From Bog-473 sp963783245 (GTDB lineage Bacteria; Actinomycetota; Acidimicrobiia; Acidimicrobiales; RAAP-2), in contig CAWAMS010000005.1 of assembly GCA_963783245.1 (NCBI GenBank), positions 169,234-233,233 of the forward strand: a stretch of 64,000 nt of DNA, written 5' to 3'. The notes under the pieces were generated by a model. It did not search any database. It saw nothing but the letters and a program-made list of their open reading frames with translations, and was not told where the DNA came from. This document shows, in pieces, positions 50,773 to 58,912 of the stretch. Numbering within the stretch: position 1 is the first letter of the stretch; the number at the start of each line of letters is the position of its first letter. Position numbers and translations under genes: made by a program.

Positions 50773-51513
50773 TCAGGCCAAGGTGAAGACCTCCGGGCCG
50801 TCGGGCGTGACGGCGATCGTGTGCTCGAAATGGGCCGAGAGCCGCCCGTCGGCGGTGACGACGCTCCACCCGTCATCGAGCATCTCGGTCGCGGCCGAGC
50901 CGGCGTTGACCATGGGCTCGACCGCGAACACCATGCCCGTCTTGAGCGTGGGCCCCCGGTTGCCGGGCCAGTAGTTCGGCACCTGGGGTTGCTCGTGCAT
51001 GGCGGTGCCGATGGCGTGCCCCACGTACTCGCGCACGACGCTGAACCCGCTGGCCTCGGCCACGTTCTGCACCGCCCGGCCCACCTCGTGCAGGGCGTTT
51101 CCCTTCTTCAGCTGCTCGATCCCCGCCCACAGGCTGCGCTCGGTCACCTCGATCAGCTTCTGGGCCTCCGCCGAGATCTTCCCGATGCCCATGGTGAAGG
51201 CGGCGTCACCGTGGTACCCCTCGATGATCGCCCCGCAGTCGATGGAGAGGATGTCCCCCTCCTCGAGCCGGTAGGCGCCGGGGATGCCGTGGACGATCAT
51301 GCTGTTGGGCGAGGTGCAGATCACGGCGGGAAAGTCGTGGTAGCCCAGGAAATTGGAGCGCGCCCCGCGGCGCTCGAGCACCGCCCGGGCCACGGCGTCC
51401 AGGTCGGCCGTCGTCACCCCGGGCTTGGCCGCCGCCCGGGTCTCCTCGTGCATCTCCGCCACGACCTTGCCGGCCCTCCGCATTTTGGCCAGCTCTTCGT
51501 CGTTACGTCGCAC
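50773..51513 (-). CDS. map: Methionine aminopeptidase, type I
   Basis: It removes the initiator Met. The 246 residues begin at GTG 51513 (RRNDEELAKMRRAGKVVAEM). Metal ligands are visible: ILSIDCGAIIEGYHGDAAFT (two Asp), YVGHAIGTAMHEQPQVPNY (His) and GMVFAVEPMVN (Glu), with the last Glu in SAHFEHTIAVT. Its GTG overlaps the TAG stop of adk (TAGTG), so translation is coupled. Confidence 0.96.
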   Translation of the reverse strand: MRRNDEELAKMRRAGKVVAEMHEETRAAAKPGVTTADLDAVARAVLERRGARSNFLGYHDFPAVICTSPNSMIVHGIPGAYRLEEGDILSIDCGAIIEGYHGDAAFTMGIGKISAEAQKLIEVTERSLWAGIEQLKKGNALHEVGRAVQNVAEASGFSVVREYVGHAIGTAMHEQPQVPNYWPGNRGPTLKTGMVFAVEPMVNAGSAATEMLDDGWSVVTADGRLSAHFEHTIAVTPDGPEVFTLA

Positions 51514-52185
51514 TACTCCCTCTTTTTCTGCCGCTTGGTGTCGATGGCCCCCACCACCCGGCGGGTCACCGCATCGGGCGACCCGGTCCCGTTGATGGAA
51601 ACCAAAAGGCCACGTTCGGTATACCAGGTGATCGAGCGGCGCCGTTTCGGCCTCGTAGAGGTCCAAGCGCCGCTGAATCGCCTCTTCGGTGTCGTCCTCG
51701 CGCTGGATCACCTCGCCGCCGCAGACGTCGCAGGTCCAGTTGACCATGGGTGGCGCCGCCGTCGAGTAGTTCGCCCCGCAGTCCACGCACACCCGCCGCG
51801 AGGCCAGGCGCTTCATGACCAGATCGGTGGGCACGTTGAGGTCGATCACGATGTCCAAGCCGAAGGGGTGCACGATCTCCTCCAGCTCTGTGGCCTGGGC
51901 CGTGGTGCGGGGGCAGCCGTCGAGGACGAAGCCGCGACCCCTCGTGTCACGCTCGGAGAGGCGGGACTGCACCATCTCCATGACCATGTCGTCGGGGATC
52001 AGCTCGCCCTTGTCCATGAAGGACTGGGCCCGCACGCCGAGCGGCGTCTTGGACTTGACCTCGCCCCGCAGCATGTCCCCGGTGGAGACATGGGGCACGA
52101 CGTAGTGATGCGAGAGGCGAACGCACTGCGTTCCCTTGCCGGCCCCCTGCTTGCCGAGGACCACGAGCCTGACCCCGGGGATCAC
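51513..52185 (-). CDS. adk: Adenylate kinase, one frameshift
   Basis: It balances AMP, ADP and ATP. GTG 52185 opens LVVLGKQGAGKGTQCVRL (Walker A). The LID has four zinc cysteines (CVDCGANY and CDVCGGEV). At about 51632 (AETAPL) one base must be skipped to continue as ITWYTERGLLVSINGTGSPD and reach the TAG at 51513 after KRQKKRE. The full length is then about 224 residues. In the unshifted frame it would run into map, which is not credible. Confidence 0.93.
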
Positions 52186-52191
52186 CGATCC

Positions 52192-53479
52192 CTACTTGAG
52201 GAAACCCTCGTAGTTGCGCATCATCAGCTGGCTGTCGATCTGGCGCATCGTTTCGAGTGCGACGCCGACCGAGATCAACAGCGTCGTTCCGTAGAAGGGG
52301 AACGAATTGAGATGCCACAACGCCATGAGGAGTGAGGGGACGACCGCCACGGACCCGAGGAACACCGCGCCCACGACCGTGATCCGGCTGAGGATGTGCG
52401 CGAAGTACCGCTCGGTGGGCGGCCCGGGCCGGATACCGGGGACGAAGCCACCCTGCTTGCGGATCAGGTCCGCCTGCTGGTGGGGGTCGAAGGCCACGTA
52501 GACGTAGAAGAACGTGAACATGAAGATGAGGACGAAGTACGCCGCGATGTAGAAGAAGCTGGTCGGCGTCAGGCTGCGCCGGACGAAACTCTGGAACCAG
52601 TTCACCTGGATCACATTGGACAACAGGACGGGGATATACAGCACCGAAGAGGCGAAGATGATCGGGATGACGCCGGACTGGTTCACCTTCAACGGGATGT
52701 AGGTGCTGCTCCCCCCGTACATCCGGCGACCGACGACACGGCGGGCGAAGGTGACCGGGATCCTTCGCTGGCCCTGGTCGAAGAAGACGATGGTCACCAG
52801 AAGGATGAGGGAGACGGCGATGATGACCCCGAATTTGAACTTGCCGCCCTCGGCCAGTATCGACCTGAACCCGTTCGGGATGGCCGCCACCACGTTGGCG
52901 AAGATGAGGATCGACATGCCCTGCCCGATGCCGCGCTGGGTGATGAGCTCGGCGAGCCACATCACGAACGCCGTCCCGGCCGTCAGGCACAGGACCATGA
53001 AGGCGGCGAGGGCGAAGCTGAACTTCGGGATCAGGTCGACCGTGGTGCCGAGCAGAGCGGCGTCGTGACCATGGAAGGCGTAGATCAGGCCGGACGATTG
53101 CATCAGCGCCAGCGCGACGGTGAGGTACCGGGTGGTCTGGGTGATCTTCTTCTGCCCGACCGCCCCCTGGTCGCGCCACTCCTCCAGCTTGGGGATCACG
53201 GTCGAGAGCAGCTGAATGATGATGGAGCTGGTGATGTAGGGCATGACGCCCAGGCCGAAGACGGCCAGCCGTACCGAGCGCGCCCCCGCTGAAAAGGTTG
53301 AGGAAGCCGAGCACGCCGGACGACGAGGCGCCCGCCTCGAGGGATTGCAGGCGGCCCCAGTTCACCCCCGGAACCGGGACGTTGGCCCCGATCTGGTAGA
53401 GGGCGATGATGGCCAGGGTGAAGATGACCTTGTTACGAAGGTCCGGGACCCTGAACACATTGGCAAGCCGCGAGAGCAT
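52192..53479 (-). CDS. secY: Preprotein translocase subunit SecY, one frameshift
   Basis: The ten-TM channel of the Sec system. ATG 53479 begins LSRLANVFRVPDLRNKVIFT and TM1 (TLAIIALYQIGANVPVPGV). The frame must shift near 53285, after FLNLFSGGAL, to reach PYITSSIIIQLLSTVIPKLE and the remaining helices, including the cytoplasmic loops KRIPV-like GQRRIPVTFARRVVG and RKQGGFVPGIRPGPPT. About 429 residues in total is normal. It lies between rplO and adk in the spc operon. Confidence 0.95.
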
Positions 53480-53514
53480 GGACGCGCCTTCTCAGTGTTG
53501 TCCGGGTGTCGTCA

Positions 53515-54003
53515 CTACCGGTTCATCAAGGCGTTGCCCGATGCCGGGGGACGCCCATGGCCGAAGGGGAGTGGCATCTTCTCAACGCTACCGCCCGCCG
53601 TGGTGATCGCGGCGGCGGCCGAAGCCGAGAAGGCGTGGGCGGTCACCCGGATCGGACGCGACAGCGCACCCTGTCCGAGGACCTTGACCAGATCCTTCGG
53701 CCGGCACAACCCGGCGTCGACCATTGTCTGCACGGTGAACTCGTCGCCCTCCAGGCCGGCCAGGACCCCGATGTTGACCGGGGTGTAGACGATACGGAAG
53801 GGGTTGGTGAACCCCTTGAGCTTGGGGATGCGCTGCATGAGGGGCAGCTGCCCACCCTCGAAGCCCGCGGGCACGGTGTTACGGGCGTGCTGGCCCTTGG
53901 TGCCGCGGCCTGCGGTCTTGTGGCCCTTGCCGCCGGTGCCGCGGCCTACCCTCTGCTTGGCCTTCGTGGCGCCCTTGGGTGGCGCCAGATCGTGCAGCTT
54001 CAC
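53515..54003 (-). CDS. rplO: 50S ribosomal protein L15
   Basis: The 162-residue protein starts at GTG 54003 (KLHDLAPPKGATKAKQRVGRG), with the glycine-rich GTGGKGHKTAGRGTKGQHAR stretch that threads the 50S core. The GTG overlaps the rpmD stop (GTGA). Confidence 0.97.
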   Translation of the reverse strand: MKLHDLAPPKGATKAKQRVGRGTGGKGHKTAGRGTKGQHARNTVPAGFEGGQLPLMQRIPKLKGFTNPFRIVYTPVNIGVLAGLEGDEFTVQTMVDAGLCRPKDLVKVLGQGALSRPIRVTAHAFSASAAAAITTAGGSVEKMPLPFGHGRPPASGNALMNR

Positions 54004-54221
54004 AGCGACACCTCCTCAACGTTGATCAGATGCGGGACGCGGGCGATCATGCCCCGGATTTCGGGGCGGTCCGGGAGGTCGTTGGACTGCCCGATGCCGC
54101 GCAGCCCCAGGGCACGCAGCGTGCCCCGGTGCTTGGGCTTGCTCCCGATGGCGGAGCGCGTCTGGGTGATCACCAGGCGCGCCTTTTCGTCTTTGGTGGC
54201 CTTCGGCGGACGTGCGGGCAT
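54000..54221 (-). CDS. rpmD: 50S ribosomal protein L30
   Basis: 73 residues with the L30 core LVITQTRSAIGSKPKHRGTL and RALGLRGIGQSNDLPDRPEI. The N-terminus has a short Lys/Pro extension. It is coupled to rplO by a four-base overlap. Confidence 0.96.
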   Translation of the reverse strand: MPARPPKATKDEKARLVITQTRSAIGSKPKHRGTLRALGLRGIGQSNDLPDRPEIRGMIARVPHLINVEEVSL

Positions 54222-54223
54222 GG

Positions 54224-54775
54224 TCAGCGCGTCTCCGCCGCATACAGGTCCGTCTCGCGCTTGCGCTCACGGTAGGAGCGCAGCACGCCGCCCGGAGTCA
54301 CTTCGTCGGCCGCCTTGCCCCGCAGGGCCGCCACCTCGTCGGGCCGACGCAGCGCCTTGAGGCCGGCGATGGTGGCATGGGCCACGTTGATGCCGTTGGA
54401 GGAGCCGAGTGACTTGGCCAGAATGTCACGGATGCCCGCCATCTCGAGGATGGCCCGGGCCGCGCCGCCGGCGATGACGCCCGTACCGGGTGCGGCCGGC
54501 TTGAGCATGACGCGGCCGGCGCCACTCTCCCCGATGACCGGGTGCACGATGGTGCTGCCGGCCAGCGGCACCTCGAAAAGGTTCTTGCGGGCCTCTTCGA
54601 TGCCCTTCTGGACGGCCAACCCGGCTTCCTTGGCCTTGCCGTAGCCCAGGCCGACCTTGCCGTTGCCGTCCCCCACCACCATGAGCGCGGCGAAGGAGAA
54701 CCGGCGGCCACCCTTGACGACCTTGGCCACGCGATTCACCTTGATGGTGCGCTCTTCGTACTGTGTGTCGACCAT
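54224..54775 (-). CDS. rpsE: 30S ribosomal protein S5
   Basis: S5 helps decoding accuracy. The 183 residues begin in YEERTIKVNRVAKVVKGGRR with the S5 double-stranded RNA fold, then VGLGYGKAKEAGLAVQKGI and the GTGVIAGGAARAILEMAGI core. Two bases separate it from rpmD. Confidence 0.97.
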   Translation of the reverse strand: MVDTQYEERTIKVNRVAKVVKGGRRFSFAALMVVGDGNGKVGLGYGKAKEAGLAVQKGIEEARKNLFEVPLAGSTIVHPVIGESGAGRVMLKPAAPGTGVIAGGAARAILEMAGIRDILAKSLGSSNGINVAHATIAGLKALRRPDEVAALRGKAADEVTPGGVLRSYRERKRETDLYAAETR

Positions 54776-54777
54776 GA

Positions 54778-55152
54778 TCAGAACTCCAGTCCCTCGGCCC
54801 GTGCCGCATCCGCCAGGACGGCGACACGGCCGTGATAGACGAAGCCACCACGGTCAAAGACCACTTTTGTGATGCCGGCCGCTTTGGCCCGTGTTCCCAA
54901 CAACCGCCCCACCGACGCGGCGCCGGTCACGTTACCTCCGCCGCTCTGGCCCAGACTGGCGCGCAGATCCGGCTCCACCGACGAGGCGGACGCCAGGGTC
55001 CGTCCGGTGGTGTCGTCAATGACCTGGGCCGAGATGTGGCGATTGGAGCGGTGCACGGCCAGGCGCGGGACCTCGGGGGTACCGGTCACCTTGGCCCGGA
55101 CCCGGGCGTGGCGGCGAACCCGCAACCGGGTCCGATCGTCTGTACGTGCCAT
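54778..55152 (-). CDS. rplR: 50S ribosomal protein L18
   Basis: The 124-residue 5S rRNA-binding protein has RHARVRAKVTGTPEVPRLAV and HRSNRHISAQVIDDTTGRTL, with the end VFDRGGFVYHGRVAVLADAA. The ATG shares one base with the rplF stop (TAATG). Confidence 0.97.
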   Translation of the reverse strand: MARTDDRTRLRVRRHARVRAKVTGTPEVPRLAVHRSNRHISAQVIDDTTGRTLASASSVEPDLRASLGQSGGGNVTGAASVGRLLGTRAKAAGITKVVFDRGGFVYHGRVAVLADAARAEGLEF

Positions 55153-55691
55153 TACTTCGCTGCCTTTCCGGCCTTGCGGAGGACCCGCTCGCCGGCGTAG
55201 CGCACGCCCTTGCCCTTATAGGGCTCGGGCTTGCGGAGCTTGCGGATGTCGGCGGCCACCTGGCCCACCTTCTCCTTGTCGATGCCCCTGACCGTGATGC
55301 GCGTCGGCAGGGGCACCTCGAAGGTAATGCCTTCGGGGGCGTCGACGAACACCGGGTGCGAGAAGCCCAGCGCGAGCTCGAGTGAACCCGGGCCCTTGGC
55401 GGTGGCGCGGTAGCCCACGCCGACGATCTCGAGGTCCTTGGAGAAGCCGTCGGTCACGCCGGTCACCATGTTGGCGACCAGCGAGCGCGACAGGCCGTGC
55501 AGCGCACGGTGGCGCCGCTCGTCGTCAGGACGGGTGACGACGAGCTCCTCACCCTCCTGGGTGATGGAGATACCGGCCGGGAGCTCCCGATCGAGTTGGC
55601 CCTGGGGTCCCTTGACGCTGACCGCGTTGCCGTCGAGGGTGACGGTGACGTTGGCAGGGACCGGAATGGGCGAACGTCCGATACGTGACAT
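55152..55691 (-). CDS. rplF: 50S ribosomal protein L6
   Basis: The 179 residues carry SRIGRSPIPVPANVTVTLDG, the central HGLSRSLVANMVTGVTDGFS and the conserved end RKPEPYKGKGVRYAGERVLR that sits near the sarcin-ricin loop. Confidence 0.98.
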   Translation of the reverse strand: MSRIGRSPIPVPANVTVTLDGNAVSVKGPQGQLDRELPAGISITQEGEELVVTRPDDERRHRALHGLSRSLVANMVTGVTDGFSKDLEIVGVGYRATAKGPGSLELALGFSHPVFVDAPEGITFEVPLPTRITVRGIDKEKVGQVAADIRKLRKPEPYKGKGVRYAGERVLRKAGKAAK

Positions 55692-55730
55692 CAGGCTTCA
55701 CCTCCCGTGCGGGTGACGGCGGCCACGGGG

Positions 55731-56135
55731 CTACCAGACATGGCAGAGCACCTCGCCGCCCAGATGCTTCCGGCGTGCTTCCCGGTCGGTCACCAGACCC
55801 TGGCTGGTGGACAGCACGGCCACGCCCATGCCGCCCAGCACGCGGGGGATGCCGTCGGCCCGGGCGTAGATGCGCAGCCCGGGCTTGGAGATCCGCTTGA
55901 TGCCGGCGATGGTGCGGGTGCGGTCAGCCGAGTACTTCAGGGAGATCTCGAGCGTCGTGCCCGGCTTGTCCCCGTTCGGCTCGACGTGGTACCCCGCGAT
56001 GAATCCTTCACGCTCGAGGATGCCCGCGAGGGACTCCTTCAGCTTGGAACCGGGCATCTTCACGGTGTCGAACATGGCGGAGTTGGCGTTACGGATACGC
56101 GTGAGCATGTCCGCGATGGGATCGGTCATCGTCAT
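55731..56135 (-). CDS. rpsH: 30S ribosomal protein S8
   Basis: ATG 56135 (MTMTDPIADMLTRIRNANSA) is the natural start. The second Met at 56129 is also possible. The 134 residues end in LVTDREARRKHLGGEVLCHVW. S8 binds 16S helix 21 and, in other bacteria, represses its own operon. It lies seven bases downstream of rpsZ. Confidence 0.97.
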   Translation of the reverse strand: MTMTDPIADMLTRIRNANSAMFDTVKMPGSKLKESLAGILEREGFIAGYHVEPNGDKPGTTLEISLKYSADRTRTIAGIKRISKPGLRIYARADGIPRVLGGMGVAVLSTSQGLVTDREARRKHLGGEVLCHVW

Positions 56136-56142
56136 GGTGCGC

Positions 56143-56328
56143 CTACCAACTCGCCTTTGTGACACCCGGTATCTCGCCGGCGTGCACCATCACACGCAGG
56201 CAGATACGGCACAACCCGAACTTGCGGTACACGGCCTTGGGACGACCACACCGCTGGCAGCGGGTGTAGCCCCGAACCTTGAATTTCGGTGTGCGCTGTT
56301 GCTTCTCAATCAAAGCCTTTTTTGCCAT
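56143..56328 (-). CDS. rpsZ: 30S ribosomal protein S14, type Z
   Basis: This 61-residue short S14 has two CxxC pairs (GYTRCQRCGRPKAVYR and FGLCRICLRVM), the zinc-bound form. It lies between rplE and rpsH, the typical site of the zinc type. Confidence 0.98.
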   Translation of the reverse strand: MAKKALIEKQQRTPKFKVRGYTRCQRCGRPKAVYRKFGLCRICLRVMVHAGEIPGVTKASW

Positions 56329-56333
56329 GATGC

Positions 56334-56910
56334 TTATCGAGTCTCCTGTCGGAACGGGAAGCCGAACGCCGCGAGGAACGCCCGCCCTTCCTCGTTGTTG
56401 CGTGCTGTGGTGACGATGGTGATGTCCATGCCGCGGACGCTGTCGATGCGGTCATAGTCGATCTCGGGGAAGATGAGCTGCTCGGTGACCCCGAAGGTGT
56501 AGTTGCCCTTGCCGTCGAACGAACGGGGGGAAAGCCCCCGGAAGTCACGGATGCGGGGAATGGCCAGGCTCAGCAGACGGTCGAAGAACTCCCAGGCCCG
56601 GTCGCCACGCAGGGTCACCTTGGCGCCGATGGCCTGGCCCTCGCGCAACTTGAATCCGGCGATCGACTGCTTCGCCCTCGTCACGATCGGCTTCTGTCCG
56701 GTGATGAGCTCGAGGTCGCGCTGGGCCCCCTCGAGAAGGGAGGCCTGCTGGGTGGCCCGGCCCACGCCCATGTTGATGACGATCTTCTCGAGGCCGGGCA
56801 CCTCCATGATGTTGCCCAGTTCGAGCTCGTCCCGGAGCTGAGCCCGCAGCTCGGTCACATAGCGCTCCTTGAGCCGGGGGCGAGCCGGCGCGCTGCACGG
56901 TCGTACTCAT
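56334..56910 (-). CDS. rplE: 50S ribosomal protein L5, one frameshift in a C run
   Basis: ATG 56910 (MSTTVQRAGSPP) overlaps the rplX stop (ATGA). Within the five-base homopolymer at 56876-56880 one base must be added or lost to continue as RLKERYVTELRAQLRDELEL and IMEVPGLEKIVINMGVG. The rest (ITGQKPIVTRAKQSIAGFKL, GRAFLAAFGFPFR) is complete. It binds 5S rRNA with L18. A homopolymer break points to sequencing error. Confidence 0.95.
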
Positions 56911-57215
56911 AACTGGGCCCCGCACTTGCGGCAGACACGCACCTTCTCGCCGTCCTTGCCGATGTCCATTCCAGCCCTCGCCGGGCCGTCATGGCTCTTG
57001 CACCACAGGGCCACGGAGGAGACGTGCACCGGCATGAACTTGTCGATGACGCCACCCTGCTGTGTGGCCCGGGTGGGCTTGGCATGGCGCTTGGCGATGT
57101 TCACGCCCTCGAGAATGACCTTGTCCTCGCGCGGGAAGGCGCGGACGACCTCGGCCTTCTTGCCCTTGTCCTTGCCCGAACGCACGATCACCTGATCGCC
57201 CTTGTGGATCCGCAT
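56907..57215 (-). CDS. rplX: 50S ribosomal protein L24
   Basis: 102 residues from ATG 57215 (MRIHKGDQVIVRSGKDKGKK), with the KOW-type core and EGVNIAKRHAKPTRATQQGG. The end has two CxxC-like cysteines (VRVCRKCGAQL), a putative zinc site common in actinobacterial L24. Start and rplN stop overlap by one base (TGATG). Confidence 0.97.
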   Translation of the reverse strand: MRIHKGDQVIVRSGKDKGKKAEVVRAFPREDKVILEGVNIAKRHAKPTRATQQGGVIDKFMPVHVSSVALWCKSHDGPARAGMDIGKDGEKVRVCRKCGAQL

Positions 57216-57583
57216 CACAACACCTCCGGGGCCAACGACACGATGCGCATGAACCGCTTGTCCCGCAGCTCGCGCCCGACGGGGCCGAAGATGCGGGTGC
57301 CGCGGGGCTGTTGCTGGTCGTTGATCAGCACCGCCGCGTTCTCGTCGAACCTGATGTAACTGCCGTCGGCCCGGCGCTTTTCCTTCTTGGTGCGCACGAC
57401 CACGCACTTGACCACGTCGCCCTTCTTCACCGCGGCACCGGGGATGGCGTCCTTGACCGTGGCCACGAAGACGTCGCCGATGCTGGCGTAGCGACGGCGG
57501 GACCCACCGAGCACGCGGATGCACAGGACCTCACGCGCCCCGGAGTTGTCGGCCACCCGGAGGCGGGACTCTTGCTGGATCAT
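57215..57583 (-). CDS. rplN: 50S ribosomal protein L14
   Basis: The 122-residue protein reads MIQQESRLRVADNSGAREVL and FGPVGRELRDKRFMRIVSLA, completely conserved. It overlaps the rpsQ stop by four bases. Confidence 0.98.
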   Translation of the reverse strand: MIQQESRLRVADNSGAREVLCIRVLGGSRRRYASIGDVFVATVKDAIPGAAVKKGDVVKCVVVRTKKEKRRADGSYIRFDENAAVLINDQQQPRGTRIFGPVGRELRDKRFMRIVSLAPEVL

Positions 57584-58000
57584 CGGGCCCTCTCCACGAC
57601 TTCGGTGAGCCGCCAGCGCTTGAGCTTGGACAACGGGCGGGTCTCCTGCACGCGGACCCGGTCCCCCACCTTGGCCGTGTCCTCGGCATCGTGCACGTAC
57701 AGCTTCTTGGTGCGCTGCACCGTCTTGCCGTAGCGGGGGTGGCGGACACGCTCCACCACAGCCACCACCACGGTCGACTGCATGGCGTCGGACACGACGA
57801 CACCCTCACGGACCTTGCGCCGGTTCGGACGGGGGCCGTCCTCGGCGTCGAGAGGCGCCGCAGCAGCCTTGGGCGCTCGGCTGGCGCGGCAGCGGTCACG
57901 ACCGGGGACTGCCTCGGCCTCAGGGCGGGCGCGGGCGTGGCCCGGCCGCTTCCGCAGCCTCGGTCACTTCGCCGGTTGTCTCTTCGGTCTCGTCGGCCAT
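57580..58000 (-). CDS. rpsQ: 30S ribosomal protein S17 with acidic N-terminal extension, one frameshift
   Basis: The core RRKVREGVVVSDAMQSTVVV and RHPRYGKTVQRTKKLYVHDA is intact to the stop at 57580. Reading upstream in the same frame gives an Ala/Asp-rich stretch (AAAAPLDAEDGPRPN), and one shift at about 57930-57960 reaches ATG 58000, MADETEETTGEVTEAAEAA, behind AGAGG-like GAAGAGGAAGAGG. The extension would be about 60 residues, which S17 normally lacks. The ATG overlaps a TGA in the rpmC tail frame. An alternative is a short form from GTG 57795 without extension. Confidence 0.85.
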
Positions 58001-58142
58001 CAGGCCTCTTCCTCTTCTTCGTCGTCGTCAGATCGTCATCGTCGTCATCGTCGTCATCGTCATCGTCATCGAATCGTCGTCATCAACATCGTCGACATCG
58101 ACGACGTCATGCATCGTGGTCGTGATCGTGGTCGTGGTCGTG
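58000..58142 (-). repeat. Low-complexity GAT/GAC/CAC tract in the rpmC 3' end
   Basis: The coding strand has alternating CAC and GAY codons (five His-Asp pairs), then dozens of GAT/GAC triplets and a run of GAA/GAG before the rpsQ start. Reading frames change at least twice if all are translated as acidic codons, so the tract is either an error-prone repeat or genuinely shifted. Confidence 0.85.
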
Positions 58143-58475
58143 GCCCTCGGCCGCTGCCTCGGCTTCGGCGGCCGCGGCACGGGCGGCGGCCCGCTCGGCC
58201 ACCTCTGCGTCCTCGGCGGCCAGCTTGGCCAGCGCTTCGGAGTGCGCAGCTGCAGTCGGTGCCACGTAGGCGCCTTCGGCCTCGAGGATCTCGCGGGCAC
58301 GCAACACGGTCAGGATGCGGGCCACGTCGTGGCGTACCTGCCCGACCCGTGCCGGGTTGTCCAGCTGACCGGTCGCCAGCTGGAAGCGCAGGTTGAACAG
58401 CTCGCGCCGGGCGTCACCCAAGCGGGTCGCCAGCTCACCGCCGTCCAGCTGGGCCAGATCGCTTGCACTTGCCAT
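58107..58475 (-). CDS. rpmC: 50S ribosomal protein L29 with His/Asp-rich tail
   Basis: The L29 core is LDGGELATRLGDARRELFNL and RFQLATGQLDNPARVGQVRH, about 70 residues, near the tunnel exit. It is followed by an Ala/Glu helix and GHDHDHDHDHDA, giving 122 residues, nearly double the usual. Beyond the apparent stop the same strand could encode DVVDVDDVDDDD, a run of Asp and then DDEEEEEA with a TGA exactly overlapping the rpsQ ATG at 58000. The native tail may therefore be about 90 residues, with two single-base breaks hiding it. It is coupled to rplP by TGATG. Confidence 0.9.
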   Translation of the reverse strand: MASASDLAQLDGGELATRLGDARRELFNLRFQLATGQLDNPARVGQVRHDVARILTVLRAREILEAEGAYVAPTAAAHSEALAKLAAEDAEVAERAAARAAAAEAEAAAEGHDHDHDHDHDA

Positions 58476-58912
58476 CAGACCGCTACTTCCGCATGTCCGT
58501 GCGTCCCCGGCCGCACCACGAAGCGCGCCTTGAACGGCAGTTTCTGAATGGCCCGCTCCATGGCGGCACGCGCCAATTCCTCGTCGACGCCTGCGAGCTC
58601 GAAGAGAATCCGGCCCGGGTGCACGACGGCCACCCACAGCTCGGGGTTGCCCTTGCCCGAGCCCATGCGGGTCTCGGCAGGCTTGTGGGTCACCGGCTTG
58701 TCGGGGAAGACGCGGATCCAGACCTTCCCACCACGCTTGACGTGACGGGTCATGGCGATACGAGCGGCCTCAATCTGACGAGCCGTCAACCATCCGGGCT
58801 CCATGGCCTGAATGCCGAAGTCGCCGAAAGCGACGGACGCGCCACCCCTGGCCTGTCCATTCAGGCGGCCGCGCTGCGTCTTGCGGTGCTTGACCTTCTT
58901 GGGCATCAACAT
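58475..58912 (-). CDS. rplP: 50S ribosomal protein L16
   Basis: The 145 residues include MPKKVKHRKTQRGRLNGQAR, RVFPDKPVTHKPAETRMGSG and PGRILFELAGVDEELARAAM. L16 lies by the A-site tRNA. ATG 58912 (MLMPKK) or the internal ATG at 58906 may be used. The gene overlaps the unshifted end of rpsC by seven bases. Confidence 0.98.
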   Translation of the reverse strand: MLMPKKVKHRKTQRGRLNGQARGGASVAFGDFGIQAMEPGWLTARQIEAARIAMTRHVKRGGKVWIRVFPDKPVTHKPAETRMGSGKGNPELWVAVVHPGRILFELAGVDEELARAAMERAIQKLPFKARFVVRPGTHGHAEVAV

